Shown: piece after piece, positions 5,654-9,970 of the stretch | How positions within the stretch are numbered: the first letter of the stretch is position 1 | How the letters are laid out: each line of letters starts with the position of its first letter | DNA from: AC-52 sp044870295 | GTDB taxonomy: Bacteria > Actinomycetota > UBA4738 | DNA: 9,970 nucleotides | NCBI GenBank assembly: GCA_044870295.1 | Contig: JBIOYQ010000092.1 | Span: 1-9,970 of the forward strand | Direction: 5' to 3' | The notes under the pieces: model-generated | Database searches by the model: none | The model's input: only the letters and a program-made list of their open reading frames with translations | What the model was told of the DNA's origin: nothing | Made by a program: the position numbers and the translations under genes

Positions 5654-5911
5654 TCAGCGGACCTTCTTGGCCGCCCTGGTCGCGGTGGCGCGGGCGCTCG
5701 CGACGAGCTTCTCGCCGCGACTGGCCAGCTGACGTGAGGAAGCCAACAGCCGGGCTCGCTGCTGGAGCGCGCGGGCCCAAGCCCTCCGGGACAGCTCCCG
5801 GCCTTTCTCCAACAGGAGATCGCCTGCGCCCAAGGGCGCGTAGAGGTAGTAGTCGGCAGCGGTCATCGTCCGCTTCGAACTGGAGGTTCGCTTGGTGGTG
5901 GTGGTCGCCAT
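5654..5911 (-). CDS. Small basic helical protein, HbhA-like N-terminal segment
   Basis: An 85-residue protein with a Thr/Ser/Lys tail (1-16), a probable helix beginning YYLYAPLGAGDLLLEKG (21-37), then a long Arg/Ala/Gln-rich amphipathic stretch and a basic end (ATRAAKKVR). The 'APLGAGDLLLEK' region resembles the start of mycobacterial heparin-binding haemagglutinin (KAPLLAALGAADLAL), and the basic Ala/Lys end is reminiscent of it, but at 85 residues the middle coiled coil of HbhA (about 199 residues) is absent. In M. tuberculosis hbhA is likewise next to an XRE regulator gene. The start ATG (5909-5911) follows a near-perfect AAAGGAGGTG lying in the last codons of the regulator gene, so expression should be strong. 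No signal peptide or membrane span. Real gene: high confidence; HbhA relation: moderate. Confidence 0.82.
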   Translation of the reverse strand: MATTTTKRTSSSKRTMTAADYYLYAPLGAGDLLLEKGRELSRRAWARALQQRARLLASSRQLASRGEKLVASARATATRAAKKVR

Positions 5912-5915
5912 GGGA

Positions 5916-6356
5916 TCACACCTCCTTTCGACGGTGGGTGGTGGAGGGACGAGGGGGTGTGCCTGGGCGGCGAGCCGCTCGGGACTTCGACCCTCCACCA
6001 GATCTGGAAGGCGGCTCAGACGGTTCACCGCCTGCCTCTTCGCGGAATGCTCGATAGATCTCCACCAAAGCCTGCTTGTGCCGTTCACTGAGCGACGGGT
6101 CGGACAGGACGGCGCCCACGACGTCGGTGACGGGTCGGTCCTCCAGGATCCCGGCCTGCACGTACAGGGTCTCCGCGGAGATGCGCAGGCCCTTGGCGAT
6201 GGCCTGGAGGATCTCCGCGCTGGGCTTGCGCAGGCCGCGCTCGATCTGCGAGAGGTAGGGGATGGAGACGCCGGCCACCGACGAGAGGGCCTTCAGCGAC
6301 AGCCGCGCCCCGGTGCGTTGCGTGCGGATGTACTCGCCGAGCTCCCGGATCTTCAT
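5916..6356 (-). CDS. XRE-family transcriptional regulator (Rv0474-like)
   Basis: A 146-residue DNA-binding protein. A Cro/C1-type HTH spans about 3-60: ELGEYIRTQRTGARLSLKAL, the turn VAGVSIPYLSQIERGLRKPS (27-46) and the helix ILQAIAKGLRISAETLYVQAG. A helical region to about residue 108 and a disordered basic tail (SRSGGGSKSRAARRPG and on) follow. The phrase YLSQIERGLRKPS, then a tyrosine-containing AETLYV and AGIL, is like the XRE regulator beside hbhA in mycobacteria. The gap to the HbhA-like start is four bases, so the pair is cotranscribed and the regulator may control its own operon. ATG at 6354-6356 begins directly at the HTH and has no real ribosome site, but it sits where a leaderless transcript would start. 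A GTG at 6396-6398 is the alternative. Confidence 0.9.
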   Translation of the reverse strand: MKIRELGEYIRTQRTGARLSLKALSSVAGVSIPYLSQIERGLRKPSAEILQAIAKGLRISAETLYVQAGILEDRPVTDVVGAVLSDPSLSERHKQALVEIYRAFREEAGGEPSEPPSRSGGGSKSRAARRPGTPPRPSTTHRRKEV

Positions 6357-6363
6357 GACCTGA

Positions 6364-6392
6364 ACCGTAGCAGCCACGTATAACAGTTGCAA
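6364..6392 (-). promoter_or_regulatory. Promoter giving a leaderless transcript for the XRE regulator
   Basis: Minus strand: TTGCAA (6392-6387), a 17-base spacer, TACGGT (6369-6364), then seven bases and the ATG of the regulator. The expected start coincides with the A of ATG, and no Shine-Dalgarno is present, which fits leaderless translation as is common in actinobacteria. TTGCAA is also palindromic and could be part of an operator for the regulator itself. A second -10-like word, TTATAC, lies inside the spacer. Confidence 0.5.
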
Positions 6393-6423
6393 ACGCACTG
6401 GATAACCGCGGCAAAAGGCTGGG

Positions 6424-7398
6424 CTAGGGCCGATCCAGCTCGAACGTGGCCGTGACCTCCCCTACGGGCCGACCGCCCCCCAGCACGTCGGGCCTGGCGA
6501 AGGGCGTCAGGGCAGTCGTCTGGCCGTCGTCGAGCACGCCAAGTTGCCGGAGCGCAGAGATCAGCGCCGGCCCCGTCGCTCTGGACCCGCCGTCACCGAC
6601 CTTGACGGCGACGCCGATCCCTCGGTCGATCACCGCCGAGCACATCAGGGCCTCCGCCCCACCCTTCGCGATGACGTCGCCGGCGGCCTCCATGACGGCG
6701 GTGTCGGGGCGGTTCCGCCCTGCGACCAAGTAGGGATGGGATCGCATGGCTCCCACCGCCCTACGGGCGAACGGAGCCAGGTCGCCCAGACGATCCGGCC
6801 GGGCCAGCGTTGCGTACAAGCGAGCGAGCGACCGCAACGGCATCGCGTGCACGACCACGCCGCACCCGTCGACGCCGGTGACCACGTCGGTCTCGCCACT
6901 GGCCGCGACCACGGCCGACAGCACCGCACGCTGCAGCGGATGGTCCGGTTCGCGATAGGTCTCCAAGGGCCATCCCTGGGACACACATGCAGCCAGCATC
7001 CCGGCGTGCTTCCCGGAGCAGTCGGAGTTGATCGGTCGCCGGGCGGGGTCGGCGGCCGCCGTGTCCTCGTCCCATGGTCGAACGCTCGGACAACGAAGGG
7101 CGTCCTCGGGCACTCCGCACCTGGCCAGCAACGATCGAACGGCCTCGACGTGAAGGGGCTCAGCGTTGTGCGAGGCGCACATCACCGCAACCTCGGGATC
7201 CGGCACGTCCGCCGAGATCAACGACAACGACACCGTCGCCTGCAGCGGCTTCATGCACGACCGTGCGAACAGCACGCGTTCGGGATCGCCCGCGGAGGCG
7301 ACCACCCGGCCGTCGGCGTCGACGACCGCGACGTCCCCCGCGTGGACCGATTCCTCCACGCCCGACCGGATCACGTGGACCAGCGGCACCGAAGGCAT
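6424..7398 (-). CDS. L-asparaginase, Rhizobium etli type (Asparaginase_II family)
   Basis: Hydrolyses L-asparagine to aspartate and ammonia in the cytosol; no signal peptide. The 324-residue product has the landmarks of the zinc-containing, SxxK asparaginases: RSCMKPLQA (Ser47/Lys50, matching the catalytic Ser48/Lys51 of the R. etli enzyme), CASHNAEPLH (Ser76, matching Ser80), SDCSGKHAGML (Cys127/Lys130, matching zinc ligands Cys135/Lys138), GVDGCGVVVHA (Asp177/Cys179, matching Asp187/Cys189) and VIAKGGAEAL (Lys245, matching Lys263). All key residues are kept, so it should be active. Residue matching is from memory of that structure. ATG at 7396-7398 is the first sensible start; the ribosome site is weak. 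Divergent from the YihY-like gene with a 57-bp gap; followed 67 bp later by the XRE regulator, which has its own promoter. Confidence 0.9.
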   Translation of the reverse strand: MPSVPLVHVIRSGVEESVHAGDVAVVDADGRVVASAGDPERVLFARSCMKPLQATVSLSLISADVPDPEVAVMCASHNAEPLHVEAVRSLLARCGVPEDALRCPSVRPWDEDTAAADPARRPINSDCSGKHAGMLAACVSQGWPLETYREPDHPLQRAVLSAVVAASGETDVVTGVDGCGVVVHAMPLRSLARLYATLARPDRLGDLAPFARRAVGAMRSHPYLVAGRNRPDTAVMEAAGDVIAKGGAEALMCSAVIDRGIGVAVKVGDGGSRATGPALISALRQLGVLDDGQTTALTPFARPDVLGGGRPVGEVTATFELDRP

Positions 7399-7455
7399 GG
7401 CGACCGAGCAGCCTACCCCGTTCGCGACACCGGCGGAGGGGGAACACTCCCTGCG

Positions 7456-8307
7456 ATGGCGACCGCCACCAAGCGCCGGACCACGAGCAAGCCCGTTCGT
7501 CTCTCCGGACGGGTCATGGACCACGTCCACCGGCGGCTCCCGCGACCGCTCCGGCACGTTGTGGACCATGCCCGGGGCCAGGACATCCTGCTGTACGCGG
7601 CCTCGCTCGCTTTCTACGCCGTCGTGTCCGTGGTGCCGCTGACCATCCTGGTCATGTGGATCGTGAGTGTGGTGCTGGGCGATCAGCGGACCCAGCACCT
7701 CGCGGACCAGATCCGGAAGGCGGCGCCGCCCAGCATCGGGGCCGATCAGGCCCTCGAACGGGTCGCCCAACTCGGCAGCAGGCTGGGACTCATCTCCATC
7801 ATCGCCGCGCTGTGGCCCGCCACCGCGTACGGTTCGGGCCTGGAGCGGGCCTTCGATCGCCTGGGGCCTCGGGCGGACCGCAGCCTCGAAGGGCTCCGAG
7901 GGCGGGGCCTGTTCCTCGTGGTGATCCTTCCGATCTTCATCCTGGGAAGCCTGGTCGGCTCGTTCCTCGGGACGGTGGCCCTGGGAAGCGGCGGCGTGGC
8001 CAGGGTGATCGGCTACGTCCTGGCCCTGGCGACCGGGTTCCTGGCCGCCTCGATCTGCCTGGTACTCATCTACCGGATCTTCCCGCCCATCCGACTCTCC
8101 TGGCACCAGATCCTGCGAGCGACGGCGGTGGCCGCGGCCGGCAGCTCTGTGCTGTCCGTGCTGTTCGTGCTCTTCGTCGCGGTTGGTGCGAACTTCCAGG
8201 AGCACTACGCGACCAGCGGGCTGGCCGGACTCGTGTTGTTGGCGCTGTGGTTGTTCCTGTCGAACGCGATGATCTTGATGGGGTACCGGGTGGCGCTGAA
8301 GAGCTGA
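7456..8307 (+). CDS. YihY/BrkB-family inner membrane protein
   Basis: A 283-residue membrane protein with about six hydrophobic spans after a basic cytoplasmic N terminus of some 40 residues. Family landmarks: LYAASLAFYAVVSVVPLTIL (46-65) at the first span, GLISIIAALWPATAYGSGL at the second, LIYRIFPP after the fourth, and the closing LAGLVLLALWLFLSNAMILM with GYRVAL. The family is widespread; it was once called ribonuclease BN in error, and its biochemical role is still uncertain (proposed envelope or transport functions). ATG at 7456-7458 has GGAGGGGG rather far upstream (13 bases). It shares the short promoter gap with the divergent asparaginase and ends 9 bp before the convergent rsiG-like gene; no terminator hairpin was noticed there. 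Confidence 0.88.
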   Translation: MATATKRRTTSKPVRLSGRVMDHVHRRLPRPLRHVVDHARGQDILLYAASLAFYAVVSVVPLTILVMWIVSVVLGDQRTQHLADQIRKAAPPSIGADQALERVAQLGSRLGLISIIAALWPATAYGSGLERAFDRLGPRADRSLEGLRGRGLFLVVILPIFILGSLVGSFLGTVALGSGGVARVIGYVLALATGFLAASICLVLIYRIFPPIRLSWHQILRATAVAAAGSSVLSVLFVLFVAVGANFQEHYATSGLAGLVLLALWLFLSNAMILMGYRVALKS

Positions 8308-8316
8308 AGGCTAGGC

Positions 8317-8862
8317 TCACACCCCGGTCGGGATCTCAGCGTGGTCGTCCCGGTAGCGGCGCTTGAGCTCCTCCTGCAGGCGGTCGTGGACGCGGATCAC
8401 GGCTGCCCGGCGCGACGACACGGCACGCTCGGCGGTGGTCAGTGACTGCACCGCCCGCTCCAGGTCGTGGTCGCCCAGCTCCTCGGGAGCATCGAAGTCG
8501 AGCTCGGGGAGCATCGCCTCGGCCTGTCGCCCCGCCTCCTCGAGGTCGGCGTCGGACAGCACCGTGCGAAGCGCCTCGCCCCGGGTGCCTTCCGGCTTGC
8601 CCCCCTTCGCCAGCACGGCGGTGAGGCGGTCCACCAGCGGTGCGGGTTCGCTGTGCGCGGCGCGTCGGCCCCGTTCGGAGGACAGGACGTCCTGGCGGAC
8701 CTGGAGGAGCCGGCGAAGATAGGACAGGAACTCGCGCTCGGCCAGGCTCTCGTCCCGGCGCCGGCGCACCTCGTCCGTTGGCAGGTCGGGCAGTCCGTCC
8801 AGGAACGTTGGGTCGAGGACCGCGGCGGTGCGGCTCGATCCGATCGTGTTCGGTTCGCTCAT
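8317..8862 (-). CDS. rsiG: RsiG/AmfC-like c-di-GMP-binding anti-sigma factor
   Basis: A 181-residue mostly helical protein. RsiG in Streptomyces holds the sporulation sigma factor WhiG in a complex armed by c-di-GMP, which binds two helices each carrying E(X)3S(X)2R(X)3Q(X)3D. Here the first helix has FLSYLRRLLQVRQDVL: Ser47, Arg50, Gln54 and Asp58 fit, while glutamates are at 42 and 44 instead of 43. The second helix has ERAVSSRRAAVIRVHD: Glu145, Ser149, Arg152 and Asp160 fit, with Ile156 in place of Gln. The 'SYLRRLLQ' core and the ending RLQEELKRRYRD are typical of proteins annotated as aerial mycelium formation protein. ATG at 8860-8862 has GGGAGG five bases upstream; GTG at 8863-8865 is adjacent. 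A GATAAT -10-like word lies at 8892-8887, without a convincing -35. The sigma partner is not in the window. Confidence 0.82.
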   Translation of the reverse strand: MSEPNTIGSSRTAAVLDPTFLDGLPDLPTDEVRRRRDESLAEREFLSYLRRLLQVRQDVLSSERGRRAAHSEPAPLVDRLTAVLAKGGKPEGTRGEALRTVLSDADLEEAGRQAEAMLPELDFDAPEELGDHDLERAVQSLTTAERAVSSRRAAVIRVHDRLQEELKRRYRDDHAEIPTGV

Positions 8863-8975
8863 CACTGCCTCCCGGCGTCGGCCCCGATTATCCCCCCGCC
8901 AGCAAGCCCCGGGCGTACATCGAAGCTATCGTCGCCGGAATCAGACGGACCGACAACGGAGGAGGGCGACACCAC

Positions 8976-9755
8976 ATGCGGGCACGGGAGCTGGGGATCG
9001 TGATCGGCGACGGCGAGCCGGGGCCGGTCAACGCCATCACGGACGTCGCTGGTGTGAAGGTCGGGCACGAGACGCTCATCGAGGGCGACGGGCCGCTCGT
9101 GGTCGGACGGGGTCCGGTCCGGACCGGGGTGACCGTGATCGTGCCCCACCAACGCGTGGGCCGGGCCCTGCTGTTCGCGGGATGTCATCGGCTCAACGGC
9201 AACGGTGAGTTGACGGGCCTGGAATGGATCCGCGAGTCGGGCCAGCTGACCTCGCCCGTCGCGCTCACCAACACGCACAGCGTGGGCGTCGTTCGCGACG
9301 CCATCATCGGCGGCCAGGCACGCCACGCCGCGCCCGGGGAGGTGTGGTGGAGCCTGCCGGTGGTCGGCGAGACCTGGGACGGCGTGCTGAACGACGTGAA
9401 CGGCCAGCACGTGCGGCCGAGCCACGTCGAGTCTGCCATGGCGGCAGCCGCGGCCGGGCCGGTCGTGGAAGGCAACGTCGGCGGCGGCACCGGGATGATC
9501 TGCCACGGGTTCAAGGGGGGGATCGGGACCTCGTCGAGGGTCGTCCACCTCGACGCGGGGACGTACACCGTCGGCGTGGTGGTCCAGGCCAACCAGGGGC
9601 GACGGCAACGACTGGCGGTGGACGGCGTGCCCGTGGGCGTGGGGATCCCCCCCACCGAGGTCCCCCTCCCTGAGAGCCGTGGCCCGGCCGGCTCAGGATC
9701 CATCATCGTGGTGGTCGCCACGGACGCGCCGCTGTTGCCGCATCAGTGCGAGTGA
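8976..9755 (+). CDS. S58/P1-family peptidase (DmpA-like), stopped by an in-frame TGA
   Basis: N-terminal 259 codons of a DmpA/beta-peptidyl aminopeptidase-type enzyme (N-terminal-nucleophile hydrolase that cleaves itself into two subunits and releases N-terminal residues of peptides). Family blocks are intact: GPVNAITDVAGVKVGHETLI, RTGVTVIVPH, LNGNGELTGLEWIRESG, ALTNTHSVGVVRDAIIG, LPVVGETWDGVLNDVNG, EGNVGGGTGMICHGFKGG. The start ATG (8976-8978) has GGAGGAGGG nine bases upstream. Codon 260 (9753-9755) is TGA in a place where relatives have ...HQ-x-ERLA-x-RAG: the sequence reads HQCE-stop-LAQRAG. A single C-to-T change of CGA (Arg) explains it. As written the product lacks the nucleophilic serine and should be inactive. 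Divergent from the rsiG-like gene across a 113-bp gap. Confidence 0.9.
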   Translation: MRARELGIVIGDGEPGPVNAITDVAGVKVGHETLIEGDGPLVVGRGPVRTGVTVIVPHQRVGRALLFAGCHRLNGNGELTGLEWIRESGQLTSPVALTNTHSVGVVRDAIIGGQARHAAPGEVWWSLPVVGETWDGVLNDVNGQHVRPSHVESAMAAAAAGPVVEGNVGGGTGMICHGFKGGIGTSSRVVHLDAGTYTVGVVVQANQGRRQRLAVDGVPVGVGIPPTEVPLPESRGPAGSGSIIVVVATDAPLLPHQCE

Positions 9756-9970
9756 CTGGCCCAACGCGCCGGCTTGGGCGTCGCTCGGGTCGGAGGGGCC
9801 GGCGAGAACAGCAGCGGCGACCTGTTCCTGGCGTTCTCCACGGCGGCGGCGGACGCCGGCGCTGCGGCCGGCCCTGGTCAGCCCGTGGCAGTCGAGATGG
9901 TCCCGAACGACGCCATCACCCCGTTGTTCTACGCCGTCATCGAAGCCACCGAGGAAGCGATCGTGAACGC
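9756..9970 (+). pseudogene. Rest of the S58 peptidase after the in-frame stop (runs off right edge)
   Basis: Same reading frame as the preceding CDS, open for all 71 remaining codons and clearly the continuation of the family. LAQRAGLGVARVGGAGENSS ends at the autocleavage site; the second serine (codon 280, 9813-9815), before Gly-Asp, is the expected nucleophile. GDLFLAFSTAAADAG and MVPNDAITPLFYAVIEATEE follow, typical of the beta subunit. Codon quality is unchanged, with no other lesion, so the stop is recent, a sequence error, or read through. TGA is the normal stop of proC, mshA, the kinase, the XRE, YihY-like and rsiG-like genes here, so general recoding is excluded. Confidence 0.8.

Noticed and set aside
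4334..5737. Long plus-strand open frame opposite mshA
   Set aside because: Antisense shadow with no recognisable motifs, while the minus strand encodes a clear MshA.
6544..7455. Plus-strand open frame upstream of and in frame with the YihY-like gene
   Set aside because: Antisense to the asparaginase and without membrane segments; not part of the YihY-like protein.
7399..8205. Minus-strand extension of the asparaginase frame over the YihY-like gene
   Set aside because: His/Asp/Gly-rich shadow; asparaginase similarity starts at the ATG at 7398.
8875..8915. WhiG-type (TAAA-N15-GCCGATAA) promoter before the rsiG-like gene
   Set aside because: Only a GGGGATAA match to the -10 part is present and there is no TAAA at the right distance.
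8640..8975. Plus-strand open frame in phase with the S58 peptidase
   Set aside because: Antisense to the rsiG-like gene; peptidase similarity begins at ATG 8976, which has a good ribosome site.
9753..9755. TGA read as an amino acid through a variant genetic code
   Set aside because: TGA is the ordinary terminal codon of several intact genes in this window, and family alignment predicts Arg here, not Trp, Gly or Sec.

Overview
The window is high-GC bacterial DNA, most likely from an actinomycete (Actinomycetota). Three things point there: a clear mshA (mycothiol biosynthesis), a clear RsiG/AmfC-type c-di-GMP-binding anti-sigma factor, and an XRE regulator paired with a small HbhA-like protein. 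Gene order also fits. As I recall it, M. tuberculosis carries an XRE regulator and hbhA (Rv0474-Rv0475), mshA (Rv0486), a two-component system (Rv0490-Rv0491) and proC (Rv0500) in that order. The window shows a compressed version of this order, although its two-component system is of a different type. I cannot name the species.

Layout, left to right. On the minus strand, proC, a 37-residue basic protein and hmgA (5' part only) form a tight operon running off the left edge. Diverging from proC is a plus-strand two-component pair: a PAS sensor kinase of the HisKA_3/NarL class and a stand-alone receiver, overlapping by 8 bases. Between the convergent receiver and GNAT genes lies a 359-base gap. 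It is not empty: it holds what looks like a free-standing structured RNA on the minus strand, with its own near-consensus promoter, an 11-bp closing helix, internal helices and terminal hairpins. Next on the minus strand is mshA, translationally coupled (ATGA) to a RimJ/RimL-like GNAT acetyltransferase. Upstream of mshA, after a strong terminator, sits the XRE regulator/HbhA-like pair, with a promoter suggesting leaderless translation of the regulator. Upstream of that is an R. etli-type (zinc, SxxK) L-asparaginase, divergent from a YihY/BrkB-type membrane protein. The right end has an rsiG-like gene on the minus strand, divergent from an S58/P1-family (DmpA-like) peptidase on the plus strand.

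The items most worth a second look are the structured RNA at about 3358-3603; the in-frame TGA in the S58 peptidase, which falls before the catalytic serine while the same frame continues as normal family sequence to the window end; the RsiG-like protein with two recognisable but altered c-di-GMP-binding motifs; and the 37-residue basic protein next to proC. Core housekeeping genes (proC, mshA), signalling (histidine kinase, receiver, RsiG) and catabolism (HmgA, asparaginase, peptidase) are mixed. I see no transposase, phage gene, CRISPR array or tRNA.
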